Source of the DNA: Stenocarpella maydis
Taxonomy: Eukaryota; Ascomycota; Sordariomycetes; Diaporthales; Diaporthaceae
Length of the DNA stretch: 39,562 bases
Direction: 5' to 3'
Assembly: GCA_002270565.1 (NCBI GenBank)
Contig: NQMI01000239.1
Coordinates: forward strand, 1-39,562
A model generated the notes under the pieces. That model saw nothing but the letters and a program-made list of their open reading frames with translations, did no database searches and was not told the DNA's origin. Made by a program: the position numbers and the translations under genes. Position 1 is the first letter of the stretch, and every line of letters begins with the position of its first letter. Below are positions 1-9,989 of this stretch, piece by piece.

Positions 1-395
1 ACTGCGTCCTCTCCGCCGCGGCTCGGCGCGCCCGAGCTCTTGCGCCTAGCAGCAGCAGCAGCAGCAGCAGGACGAGGTAGTCCGGAGCCGCCGGCCGGGT
101 CGAGATCCAGCGGGGATGTCGCCTTCCCGCGGCGCAGGTCTCCCCGAGGGGCCCTCGCTGGTCGTGGCTGCTGTGGCTGCTTCGCGGCCGATGGCGAGCT
201 CGGCGAGTAGACCTCGTCGGGTGACCGTCTCGTGGCGGCGTTCGGCTCCGGCGTCCTGCTGGACCCTGGGGTCTTGCCGGTGCTCCCTTGGCCGGCGTCC
301 GGTGGCTGCCGCCTGAGCAGTGGCGAGTGGAAGGGTTTCCGGAGGGTTGCGCTGGCGGCGTCGACGCGCCTCCGCTTGGCTGCTGGGGTGTTCAT
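1..395 (-). CDS. Probable Sfr1/Mei5-type DNA repair protein, N-terminal part (runs off left edge)
   Basis: Reading leftward from an ATG at 395, a single frame stays open for 131 codons to the window edge. The start reads MNTPAAKRRRVDAASATL and continues into a short RKPFHSPLLRR segment. A basic stretch followed by a K/R-P-F-x-S-P box is, as I recall it, the conserved N-terminal signature of fungal Sfr1/Mei5 (Dds20) proteins, which partner Swi5/Sae3 to stimulate Rad51/Dmc1 strand exchange in the nucleus. The rest of the visible part is low-complexity, rich in Pro, Ser, Arg and Ala, as expected of a disordered N-terminus, with a six-alanine run from a GCT repeat (48-69 on the plus strand). The diagnostic C-terminal coiled-coil region lies outside the window. 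That the frame is coding is fairly secure; the family name rests on one short motif. Confidence 0.6.
   Translation of the reverse strand, partial: MNTPAAKRRRVDAASATLRKPFHSPLLRRQPPDAGQGSTGKTPGSSRTPEPNAATRRSPDEVYSPSSPSAAKQPQQPRPARAPRGDLRRGKATSPLDLDPAGGSGLPRPAAAAAAARRKSSGAPSRGGEDA
48..69. repeat. CAG/CTG trinucleotide run
   Basis: About seven CAG units on the plus strand. They are read as GCT (alanine) in the minus-strand gene that starts at 395, so length changes would add or remove alanines without shifting the frame. Confidence 0.85.
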
Positions 396-854
396 CCTCG
401 TGCTCCTCGCAGGTGCGGGGGGGAGGAGGAGGCCGTCCGAGAGAGAAGCTCAGGTCACTTCGCGACAGGCTCGAGATTCCATGGCTTGGTCAGGCGCACA
501 TGTCAAGGTTGCATGTTGTTGGTGGGGGGCGGTGGACAGACACTATGTGGATGCATGTGGTGGAGTTGCAGTGGCAGCCAGGGCGAGAGGGAACGTGCAG
601 GGAAGTTGCAGTGCGCTGCAGCGGCTCAGGGTCCTGTTTTTAGCGTGGCATTCGCTCTCAGACTGTGCCACTGCCAAGCACAGTACCGAGTAAACACTAT
701 AATATGTACACCAGGTACATCACCATCACGCCCCTGTTCAAATCCGAGATAGTTCCCCGGGTCTGCTTTCCTCGCCGCCAGTGCTTGATTTAATTTCGTG
801 AACCGCTATGAGACTACTCGGTGGGATATTACTTTCAACAAGCTCGCTCTTCTA
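396..854. other. Intergenic region, no gene seen
   Basis: This separates the start of the minus-strand Sfr1-like gene from the stop of the minus-strand Hrd3-like gene, so it should hold the promoter of the former and the 3' end of the latter. Plus-strand frames that begin here show no recognisable family and look like noise in GC-rich DNA. Confidence 0.5.
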
Positions 855-958
855 CTAAAGCCCAGCTCCTCCGCCGGCGACCCAATCCTCAAACGCCGGA
901 TTCACCGCTGGCTGCCTGAAGCCGCCATTGTTAGGAGCAGCAGCAGCAGCGTTGCCTC

Positions 959-993
<35 letters not shown>

Positions 994-3438
994 CTCTGCC
1001 TCCGAGCCTGCTCAGCCCGCTCCCGATGCTGCCTGTAGTAGACGACGAATGCAAGCGCCATGGCCAACGACATGATTATCAGCGTGTCGAAGAACCCGTC
1101 GTCCTCCGCGCCAGGGTAATGGGGGGCGTCACCTCCCGGCATGGTGTCGTCGTAGATATCGTCGTACATGACGTCGTCGTAGAAGAGCCCGTCATCCTGA
1201 ATAAAGTTGTTGACCCACTCGCTAAAGGACCAATCCTTGCTGTCTTCTGTGTTTCACTGCGTCAGTCTTGTTGGTTGGACAGGGTAACAAATTGTGCGGC
1301 TGCCTACCCGGCTCGTCTTGGATCGAATTGATCCGCCCGTGCGTCACCGTGTTCCAGTAGCTCCTTGCGCGCAGCTTGAGGAGGCTGAGCTTCACTGGCA
1401 GGTATGCCTCTTCGTTGGTGGCGAGGGCGAGATCGTAGTAACGCTTGGCCAGGTGGAAGTCCTGGTCCAGACCCACTCCGTTCTCGTGCATCCAGCCAAG
1501 GTTAAACAGAGCCTGAGCTGACTGGTGGTACTCGGACGCACCCGTGTAGCACTTGACAGCCTTGTCGATATCGGCGTCCGTCCCGGTCCCGTCCAGGTAG
1601 TAATCACCCATCTTGACCAGGGAGTCCACATTGCCCTGTCGTGATGAGCGTGTGTAAAAGATGAGCGCCAGGGCCGGGTTGTCCATCAGAGAAGACCTGG
1701 CCTCGCCGAGCCCGAGGACGTTGGAGAGCATCGACTGCCTGGTGTCGAGCAGGTAGGCGACGTTGTTCTGGGCCGCCTCGTAACCCTCCTCAGCTGCATG
1801 CAGGTAACCGAGGAATGCAAGCTCGTAGTCGCCGTCCTCGTAGGCGTTGTTTGCCTCGTTCCACGCCGACACCAACGGCTCGGCCTTCTCTGCCACCGTC
1901 TTGTACAGACCCATTGCCTGGGCGCAGGCCTTGTCCCGCCCGATGCCATGGTGGATCATCTCTGCCAGGTAGTACTGGGCCTCGAGGTTACCGTACCTAG
2001 CAGCCAGCTCGAAGTAGTCGTTCGCCACGCGCACGTCTTCGGGCTGCCCACGGTCGAGGAACAGGACACCGAGCTGGACCTGCGAGAGGGCGTAGTCCTG
2101 GTCTGCCGATGCCTTGAAGAGATCAGTGGCCTTGCCGATATTCTTAGGAACACCGTAGCCCTTCAGGAGCATCAGCCCCAGACAGTACTGGGACTGGGCA
2201 TCGCCGTGGGAGATGCCGCGGTCGAACCAGAACTTTGCCCTATCAAAGTCCTGCTGCATGCCCTCCCCACGCATATACATGCGCCCCAGGTAGCCCGCGG
2301 CCTTGGCGGCGATCTTGTCGAGGCCCGGCTTGAAGTTTTCCTCAATGCGCCCGTTAGGCTTCCAGTATTTCTTAGCCACCATGAAGAAGTACCTGGCCGC
2401 CATGCCCAGATTCCGCTCCAGGCCCCTCTGCCCTTCGTAATAAATGCGACCAAGGTTGAACGATGACTTGAAGTCGCCCTTGTTCGACATGAGGTCGAGG
2501 TACTCGATGATATCTTCGATGGAGGCATAAGCATCGGAGTGAGGGTGATGGTGCATGGCGTTTATGCCGGAGCTTGACACACTTGCGCCCTCGCCGTACA
2601 GCCCGCCAGAGTCGTCGGCAATGTGAGATGCCTCCCTCGTCCAGCTCATGCCGCCTGGTGGGCCCGACCGGTACCAGTCCATGACCTTGTCGGCGACGTT
2701 CTTGTAATACTTGCAGGCCGTCTCGCAGCTCTTGGGGGTGCCCACTCCGGTGTGGTGCCGAGCTGCCAGGGTCATCTCGGCCCTGGTGTGTCCCTTGAGC
2801 GCGGCGAAGGTGTAGTATAGCAGCGCCCTGGCCTGATCCCGCTCAACCGAGCCTCCGACCCCGGTCGAGTACATGAGGCCGACCATGTACATGGCCGAGC
2901 TGTTCCCGTTCAGGCTGGAGAGCTGGTACAAGTAGTCGAATGCCTTCTTGAAATCCCTCGGGTGCGTGTAGTTGCCATAGAAGTTCATGTGTCCGAGTAG
3001 ATAGAGCGCATCGGAGTTGTTCTTGTGGATGGCGGCCTCAAGGTGCTTGACGGCGTCGGCGAGACGTGGGTCGACGGCCTTGTGGTTGGTGGCGCCGTTG
3101 CCATCCTCGGGCGGAGCGCTCATCCGCAGACTTGGCACGGCTTTCCATAGCAGTTGGCCGAGAGTGCCCAGTATTCCGGGCTTCTTCCGCCTCTGGTGGT
3201 GATGGGCGGGTGGGTGTATCTCGTGCAGTTTCGCGATGGCGGCGTCGACGTGATCGGCGCCGGGCTCTCGGTAAGTCTGGCCAGACTCATGGCCCTGCAC
3301 TACGTCAGTGGCCGCGGCTGTCGTGTGTTCACGGTTCGCGTCTGCCAGGACTGGCGAGAGGACCTGCAAGAGCACTGGTGGCGGGCGTTAGAAGAAGAAC
3401 GAGGGGCGAGCAGGAGAATCAGGCAGGCGTGGCTGCAC

Positions 3439-3476
<38 letters not shown>

Positions 3477-3525
3477 GGGGTGGGCGGTCAGGCGACTTAC
3501 GGAGAGGCCATACAAAAGGCTTCAT
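855..3525 (-). CDS. HRD3: Hrd3/SEL1-like ERAD ubiquitin-ligase subunit
   Basis: Exons on the minus strand are 3525-3501, 3374-1308 and 1246-855, giving 827 residues. Hrd3/SEL1L sits in the ER membrane with the Hrd1 E3 ligase and recruits misfolded luminal proteins for degradation. The ATG at 3525 opens a 25-nt exon ending at a perfect GTAAGT donor; joining to CCAG at 3375 gives the signal peptide MKPFVWPLLLLQVLSPVLA. The long middle exon is a series of Sel1-like repeats, with hallmark segments such as YLGRMYMRGEGMQQD and YCLGLMLLKGYGVPK. The last exon carries a W-x-x-x-E-W-V-N-N-F segment, an acidic linker, a single membrane helix (roughly residues 750-770), then a short cytosolic tail with ten glutamines. 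The second intron is 61 nt. An in-frame TAA upstream of 3374 rules out reading straight through intron 1. The type I topology fits SEL1/Hrd3. The family call is strong; the signal-peptide exon is inferred from splice fit. Confidence 0.9.
960..991. repeat. CTG/CAG run encoding polyglutamine
   Basis: Tandem CTG units on the plus strand encode ten consecutive glutamines in the cytosolic tail of the Hrd3-like protein. A shorter CAG run lies just beside it (about 931-950), read as alanines and neighbouring codons. Confidence 0.9.
3439..3476. repeat. (GT)n(AT)n microsatellite inside Hrd3 intron 1
   Basis: Six GT units run into thirteen AT units. The tract lies wholly within the 126-nt first intron (3500-3375 on the minus strand), about 25 nt from its donor. 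Confidence 0.95.
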
Positions 3526-4200
3526 CGTGAATGAAAAGTGCTGAAGCAACGCATAGCAGTAGCTATATCATGTCGGCACCTTTCTCCCTGGGTAGATCTG
3601 AGAAAGATGGGCGGTGTGTTGCTGGGCGGTCAAGCAAGCTGACGACGAAGTGGTAGCAAAGGTGTTGTGTTGTCTTTGGTCGATGTACAAGCTGTCCTGA
3701 TCCTGGGCCGGAGCTTCCTGCAGGTGCAGAACCCCGTACGCTACACTAGCATGCTAGTGTACCCTTGTACATCTGCGGAGTACTGTGAGCTGCTTTAGTC
3801 TTGGAGGGCTGCACGCTAAAGAGGCTGGTGGTACCTGGCACTCGGGAAGACAGCTGATTGGTCACTCATCCCAACGACACAAGAGAGAGAGGTAAGGCAA
3901 AGAAAAGTAACATGTCAAGGCTAAACTGAAGAGAAATTCTATGTTTGTCGATTTGTGACGTCCAACACCACCAGCTGCCGAATCTTGACATACCATCTGA
4001 CCAGCCTTGATGCAAGAGGACAGAAGGCAAAATAAAAGGAACCGAACCCGAATCGCTCCGGGCCAGTCAGGCGAAACAAAGACCAAGGCCAGCCAGCACA
4101 TCCTGCACTGACAGGCGGGCCACACTCACCTGGCTTGGTTGACTTGTACAGAAAGAGGGTCTGACATATCTACTTGTCTTGGCCACATTGAAGCGACAGC
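3526..4200. other. Divergent promoter region between Hrd3-like and WDR89-like genes
   Basis: These 675 bp separate two divergently transcribed genes and must contain both promoters. A perfect 20-nt palindrome lies at 3742-3761, and a CGGAGTACT motif lies at 3776-3784. No coding frame here is convincing. Confidence 0.7.
3742..3761. promoter_or_regulatory. 20-nt perfect palindrome, possible operator
   Basis: TACACTAGCATGCTAGTGTA equals its own reverse complement over all 20 bases, and the symmetry stops just outside. It lies 217 bp from the Hrd3 start and 440 bp from the WDR89 start. The symmetry is directly visible; a role as a dimeric factor site is inference. Confidence 0.45.
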
Positions 4201-5452
4201 ATGTATAACCTCACAAAGACTGATGCGTTCAGAAACCCAGGCTCCGACCCAGCCTATGTTCTTGAAATCATACCAGTGGCCGGAGGGCTGGCAGCAATCT
4301 CATCAGACCAGAGGCTCACCCTCTTTAACCCGCTGGGGCTGAGCCAAGGCCCGATCAAGACAATACGGACCGCACATGAGAATATACAGTGTGCGAGGGC
4401 ATTTGACGCCTCAAACTCCATCATTTGCACGGCCGGTTCGAACGGCACCATTTCTCTATGGGACTTGCGGCTGGATGGGTCAAAGGCACAAGTGGCAGCG
4501 CCCACAGGGAGTGACGCACCCATCGTCTCCCTCGCGTGCAATTCGTCCAGTAACACCATAGCAGCCGGGACAGAGTTCACAAACCACCAGGCCTCCATCC
4601 TCGTCTGGGACGCACGCGCCGGCTCAGCCCCCCGCACACGATACAACGAAGTCCACAGCGACGACGTCACAGAGGTGAGTGAGCACACGACGTCCCTGAT
4701 GGCCCAGAACAGACCTCACCGGACCTCACCCCTCCCTCTTGCTCTGCCACACACAAACTCAAACTAACACCAAGAAAAACCCGCACACACAGCTAAACTA
4801 CCACCCGACAAACCCCCAGGTCCTCCTCTCGGGCTCCACCGACGGCCTCGTCAACGTCTGCGACACGGCCGTTGCCGATGAGGACGAGGCCGTCTTGCAG
4901 GCCTTCAACCACGGCTCCGTGCACCGCGCAGGCTTCCTCAACACCACCGAGGTATACGCAGTCAGCCACGACGAGCGCTTCGCCCTGTACGACGTCTCCG
5001 AGGCCCGCGAGGGCGGCCACGCCACCTGGGCCGTCGGCGACATCCGCGCCGCCCTCGGGTGCCAGTACGTCGCCAACGTCGCGCCCAAGCTCGGCGACAT
5101 GGGCGCTGTCATTGGGGCGGGGACGCAGGAGTAAGCTTGTTCTTTTTATATTCATCTCTTCCCTTCCCATCTGGGTTCACCCCTCCCCCGTGCCCTTTGG
5201 CCTTGTCTCTCAAGTTATCTCAGGGTGCGTTGATGCTGACGGCGACCCCTGCGGCCGTAAAACAGCCAGCAGCTCTTCCAGCTCGTCCACATGGCCAAGT
5301 CGCCGGGGTGGGGCTTCAGCGCCGAGACAAGCGTCGGGCTCCCTGGCGCCCACGGCTCTGAGCTGGTGCGGAGCTTCTGCGTCTTCGACCAGGAGCAGAC
5401 GGTCTTCACGGCAGGCGAGGATGGCCAGATCATAGCTTGGAGGCCGAACTGA
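4201..5452 (+). CDS. WD40 repeat protein, WDR89-like
   Basis: Exons are 4201-4674, 4793-5130 and 5266-5452, giving 332 residues. WD40 repeats form a beta-propeller used as a protein-binding scaffold; this size and repeat arrangement fit the WDR89 family, whose function is poorly known. Visible repeat ends include TISLWDLR and SILVWDARAG in exon 1, the segment VLLSGSTDGLVNVCDT in exon 2 with its degenerate end, and a final TAGEDGQIIAWRPN just before the stop. Donors are GTGAGT (4675) and GTAAGC (5131), acceptors CACACAG and AAACAG; both joins restore frame, and the first gives DDVTE followed by LNYHPTNP, a typical repeat start. No localisation signal is evident. It is transcribed away from the Hrd3-like gene and toward the FRG1-like gene. 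The WD40 fold is secure; the WDR89 name is a family-level match. Confidence 0.85.
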
Positions 5453-6251
5453 GTGGCCTGGGTGGGTGGGTTGGAAGTGGTTTACTAGCTGCGTGATGCC
5501 CAAAGAAATGCCAAACTTGAACCTCGGGGACTTGGACGAGAGGAATTGTGTGCTGAAGGCGACTGCGGCCTGCACTGAATCAGCACATCGGCTCAGACGG
5601 CTGGACCACGGCTGGGACAACATGAGCGCCGACATACTATGATGATGACTGCTTAGAAGCAAGGTTGCCCAAGGAGGGCACGCTTCCTGCCTGTGGGATG
5701 GCAATATGGAGCTGCCTGGCCAGGCGCAGCCGGAGGGACAGAACCACAACCGCAGCGCCCAGGAGAATACTCCAATGGCGACAAAAATATATCTGATAGC
5801 ATATCTAGCTTACAGCCCACCATGTTCGGCGGAACGCCTGTCACCTTCGTCCGCGCTGTCTCAGCGGGACCCGGCTGTTTCACTGCATGGCAGTGCAGCC
5901 CGGAACGATTCGGTCGTGTTCTGCGAAGCCCATTCTTAGGACTCGAGGGAGCGTTGCATCTGGAGAGCGCAAGATTGCCATCCTCGCATCACAGCACTAG
6001 ATATGCATGCTCTTCGGTCACGCTCAAGGCGGCTCTCCCATTCTAGCCAAGTCTGAATTCTGCTCCACGTCCCGTGCCGTTCGTCGATGCGCATCGACTA
6101 TCGCAGGCGAGAGGTCGAGTAGCCCAGTGGCCGCGGCGCAAGAACGAGATGTCATCTTTGGTTGCCACAGACCCGCCCATTCCCAGGCGCGATCGCGCCG
6201 TGGTTGCCACCAAGTCGCAAAAACAGCGCCGGCACAAGGCCCCAGCTGACC
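5453..6251. other. Convergent intergenic region, no gene seen
   Basis: About 800 bp lie between the stop of the WD40 gene (+) and the stop of the FRG1-like gene (-), so this should hold two 3' UTRs. Open frames of 70-180 codons occur on both strands, but none has a recognisable domain or plausible composition. Confidence 0.5.
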
Positions 6252-7187
6252 TCAGCCATACTTGTCGTGCTTGTTCTTGGTCTTCAGATCCAGCAGCTTC
6301 TCGTGATAATCCCCCTCGCGCCTCGCGCGCTTGAGCATCCGGACCTCGGCCTCGTCGAGCCTCCGTCCCGCAGCCTCCTCCAGCTCCCTGCGGCTGATCT
6401 TCTCGCGCGCCTTCTCCTTGTTGGTCTTGAGGCGCGGCTTGAACCGCGCCTGCATGCGGATGCGCAGCGTCGTGTCGAACGACACGTCGGCCGCGTCGCC
6501 GCGCACCTCGGGCGGGGCGTTGGCGCGGGACGACGAGGAGGCCTTGACGGTGAGGTACGCCTCGCGCGTCGTCTGTACCTGGAAGGTCCCCGGCGTGTCG
6601 GCCGTGGGGACCAGGGTGAAGGACTCGAGGGGGGTGACGGCCTCGGAGACGGCGCTGAAGATGCCGTACTTGTCGCAGCCGAGGAACCTGGTGAGGACGT
6701 TGTGGTTAGCGGTTCAGTTCCTAGATGGGGATTCGCCGAGTTCCTGGGAGGGATACAGCAAAAGACGAGGGCAAACGTCTACTCACTTCCCGGTGCTACC
6801 CTTGAAACGGTGGTATTCGGTGCCGACGATCTTATTCGCAACCCACACCATGCGCACATCATGCGGCTCCGCCGTCGCAGGGTTCCCATCGACGAGGTTC
6901 TCGATGGGAAGCGTAAAAACCTTGCCGTTGGCATCACAGGCCAGGGCCGTCAGCGGCTCGGTGGGGAGGACGAACATGATCGGGCCCGAAACATCGCCGA
7001 CGACATCGGCCGAGACCCAGCTGTCGTCGTTCTTGACATTGTCCTCGTCATTTTTGCTGGCAGCCACCACCCTGGCCGCCTTGCTGCTGTTGCCTGAGTC
7101 ATCCGCCTCGGCCGCTCCGTCGTCCCTGGGCTCCCTCTTCCTCTTCTTCGGTTTCTTGTCGCCCTTGAAGGTGAGTGGCTTGACCAT
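6252..7187 (-). CDS. FRG1-like protein
   Basis: Exons on the minus strand are 7187-6787 and 6687-6252, with a 99-nt intron (GTGAGT donor, CACCAG acceptor), giving 278 residues. FRG1 proteins are nuclear/nucleolar, associate with RNA-processing complexes and can bind actin; they have a fascin-like beta-trefoil. The start MVKPLTFKGDKKPKKRKRE is a lysine-rich segment typical of the family and a likely nuclear/nucleolar signal. The splice joins STGK to FLGCDKYG, matching the family's core K-[YF]-L-G-x-D-K-[YF]-G box, followed by the SEAVTP and TFQVQTT segments of the trefoil. The C-terminus is strongly basic and helical (RLKTNKEKAREKISRRELEE), ending in KTKNKHDKYG, as in other fungal FRG1 homologues. 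Length is close to the family norm. It is divergent from the dioxygenase-like gene at 8150. Confidence 0.88.
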
Positions 7188-8149
7188 CGTCGCCCTGTCT
7201 CTGTCTCTCGCGTTTGCTCTACACAATCTCCCGGGGCCCGCTGGTCTGGAACCCCGACTGGTGCAACGACCCGGGGCGGGCGGGACGGACCAGGAGCGCG
7301 CACAAATAGCAAAGTTAAAAAAAAGCAACAACAAAAGGGTGGTCGTCGGCGGCCGCGCTTCGTGTGAGATGAGTGGATGTAACGTGCGTGGGGCGTTGGG
7401 CAGCCACAGCGCAGGGCTGTGGATAGGCGAGGTGTGGGAGCTATGCAGGTGGGTTTCGGATTTGGCACGATCCAGACGAGTTCCTGGGTTCCATTCGAAG
7501 CTGGAGCTTAAGCACGAGCTGCTGAAGCGGGAGGAAGGGAACTTGGACTTGGGCGGCTTCTGCTGTTACGACTCACGATCCATGGCTCGTCGTCTCGCGT
7601 GCGGTAGCTCCAGAAGCTCGGGGCAGGTTCGATGGTGCCGCATGACAGCACAGCTCATCGGGAGATTACATAATAAGCAGCCGTCATCAACTACTATGTA
7701 TACTACATAGTATGTATCTGCGTACACTAGGCAATATCTTGGCTCAAGGGCGAGCCAAGAGCCAATCCCGTGCACTCAAATGCAACGTCGGGGCTTGCTA
7801 TCTACACTATCTCTCGAGCCCCCTCTCTCCTTCACTCTGTCCCTCCCGAGGCCCGCCGAATAACCGCTGCCCAGCAGGGCCACCTCCGCTGCTCGACACC
7901 GGCGTCGGCTCCGGCCGCCTGGGTTTGCCCCAAGCCGGGCTTGCCCGAACCCCAAGCTGGAAAGGTGGCCGCGTTCGCATAAGACGCCAACACAGACTAA
8001 TAACACCAATCCTGCTATCCTAATGAGGAGGGTTTTTTTCATGCAAAACCTGCCCCTCGTCTCCCGCCTTGTTCGACTCGAGCATCCTCCGTCCGACCCA
8101 ATTTTCTTGTGTCTCCCCACCCGGAAGAAGCAGAAAAACACACTTCAAT
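7188..8149. other. Divergent promoter region between FRG1-like and dioxygenase-like genes
   Basis: The region (962 bp) should carry both promoters and 5' leaders. It holds an inverted repeat with 9-bp arms at 7692-7712. The stretch before the dioxygenase start (about 7800-8100) is pyrimidine-rich, which is common in fungal leaders. No gene is supportable. Confidence 0.55.
7692..7712. promoter_or_regulatory. Inverted repeat, 9-bp arms with 3-nt loop
   Basis: TACTATGTA, then TAC, then TACATAGTA. The arms are perfectly complementary. It lies in the shared upstream region of two divergent genes. It may be a binding site or a cruciform-capable element, or chance in an AT-rich spot. Confidence 0.35.
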
Positions 8150-9578
8150 ATGGCTCCTATCGCACAAGCTGTCACCGTCTCACTGCATGACCTGAAGAAA
8201 GGTACGTAAAGATCATGGCGTAGTATACATGCCCAGCCGGTGAGGACGAGCACCGTTCAACTTACTCAGTCCACTTTTGTCTCTACGACATACAGGCTCT
8301 GTGCCCTTCGACACGCTCCAGAAGGCCTTCGGCCCGGAGTCTCTGGGGATCCTCCTCGTCAAGGACGTGCCGTCCGAGTTTGTCGACCTGCGGCGTCGCG
8401 CCCTATCGTACTCGTCTTATCTGGGTAACCTGCCCAAACCCGAGCTAGGTGAGTGGGTCGAGTGACAGTGCCCGAGTGTCAGCCGGCGCTGGAGCGCGTT
8501 GGGCGGGACAGATATACATAGATCCGTGGACCATGAAACAAGTAGCGCGTGCGCTACCGTTTTGTTGGGGCAGCATCCCAATCAGCGAACCATGCGGAAC
8601 AAGCCATCAGAGCACGGCAGGCTAACGCCCGGCACAGACAAGCTGGAAAATGAGAAGGCAAAGTACCTGACCGGCTGGTCGCTCGGCAAGGAGACGCTCA
8701 AGAACGGCCAGGTGGACGACCTCAAGGGCTCCTTCTACGCCAACTGCGCGTTCTACATCGACCCCAAGCTAGCCTGCGCGCCGCCCACGGGCGAGTACAC
8801 CGAGGACAACTTCCCCGAGTACCTGAGCCCCAACATATGGCCCGAGGAGGCCGTGCTTCCGGGCATGAAGGCCTCGGTCGAGTCGCTCTGCCGGCTGATC
8901 ATCGACGTGGCCGTCCTGGTGGCCGGCGCCTGCGACAGGTACGCCGAGCAGGAGATCCCCGGCTACCCGGCCGCCTACCTGCAGCGGATGGTGTCGGGCT
9001 CGATGACGACCAAGGCAAGGCTACTGCACTACTTCCCCGAGCCAGCAGGTCCTGCTGGTGGGGCGGTCGCTACAGCAGGCGGCCCTGCTGCCGGCGGAAG
9101 CGCAAGTGGAGACGAGGACGACTGGTGCGCGACACACCTGGACCACGGGTGCCTGACAGGCCTGACGTCTGCCATGTTCGTGGACGAGTCCAAGGCGGAC
9201 CCAGCCGTGCCGCAGTTCGAACCCGCCCTGCCAGAGACGCTGCAGCCGCTCGAGGAGCTCGCCGCGTCGCCCGACCCGGCCGCGGGCCTGTATATCAAGT
9301 CCAGGACAGGCGAGACGGTGCAGGTCAAGATCCCGCGCGACTGCATCGCCTTCCAGACCGGCGAGGCCCTGGAGCGCATCACAGGTGGCAAGTTCAAGGC
9401 CGTGCCACACTTCGTGAGGGGCGCTAGGGCCGCGCTGGGCGGCGAGGGCAGCAGGATCGCGCGCAACACGCTGGCCGTCTTCACGCAGCCCAACCTGGGC
9501 GAGGAGGTGGACCGTGACCAGCACATCACCTTTGGCGAGTTCGCCCGAGGCATCGTCGCGAAGAACACCGTCTCGTAG
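8150..9578 (+). CDS. Fe(II)/2-oxoglutarate-dependent dioxygenase-like protein
   Basis: Exons are 8150-8201, 8296-8448 and 8638-9578, giving 381 residues. Donors are GTACGT and GTGAGT, acceptors TACAG and CACAG; all joins keep frame. The protein resembles isopenicillin-N-synthase-like non-haem iron oxygenases, which couple decarboxylation of 2-oxoglutarate to substrate oxidation, with the jelly-roll core in the last two thirds. Visible catalytic features are the H-x-D pair in WCATHLDHG (His235, Asp237), the distal metal histidine in AVPHFVRG (His326), and Arg344 in the following RNTLAVFTQP strand, placed where the co-substrate arginine usually lies. A conserved KARLLHYFP segment precedes the metal pair, separated by a Gly/Ala-rich insert. 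There is no signal peptide. No biosynthetic genes lie nearby, so the substrate cannot be guessed. Confidence 0.85.
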
Positions 9579-9930
9579 AACCGAGTAATTTGAACTTGAG
9601 TTTTTGAGTTCTTCGACTTCCTCCTGCTCTCATAGTTTTGCATCCTCGTTTCACCCTCTCGGCGCCCGCTGGTCCAGACTTTATGCCTGTGGGCCCAATC
9701 TGCAACCCGGTTCAGACAGTCTGGACTTCTCGAGGTGCCCAGTTCCCCATGCGGAGGGTGGGCCCCGCCCGTATTTTATTTTGGGAAGCCGAAAACATAT
9801 GGGCGGACGTGTGTGAGCGCGTATGTCTCAGTCTGTCACCCCAGCGTTGAAAGCGCTGTCTTGTCACTGAACTGTAGGGATCTTGCAATATCAGGTATGA
9901 GCTTCACGGGTTACCGCATTGGGACTTTCC

Positions 9931-9989
9931 TAGGGCCAGGGCTAGGGCCAGGGGCTTGTGCAGGGGCTTGTGCAGGGGCAGGGGCAAGG
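9931..9989. repeat. G-rich imperfect tandem repeat
   Basis: Units of the type GGGCCAGGGCTA and AGGGGCTTGTGC recur, followed by AGGGGC twice. The plus strand carries many G3-4 runs and could form G-quadruplexes. It lies about 350 bp downstream of the dioxygenase-like stop codon. Confidence 0.7.

Noticed and set aside
1798..2466. 222-codon plus-strand open frame
   Set aside because: Antisense to the Sel1 repeats of the Hrd3-like gene; the periodic hydrophobic pattern mirrors those repeats.
6162..7710. Long overlapping plus-strand open frames (311 and 459 codons)
   Set aside because: They are antisense to the FRG1-like exons and the intron between them, and lack any family resemblance; GC-rich coding DNA often leaves the opposite strand open.
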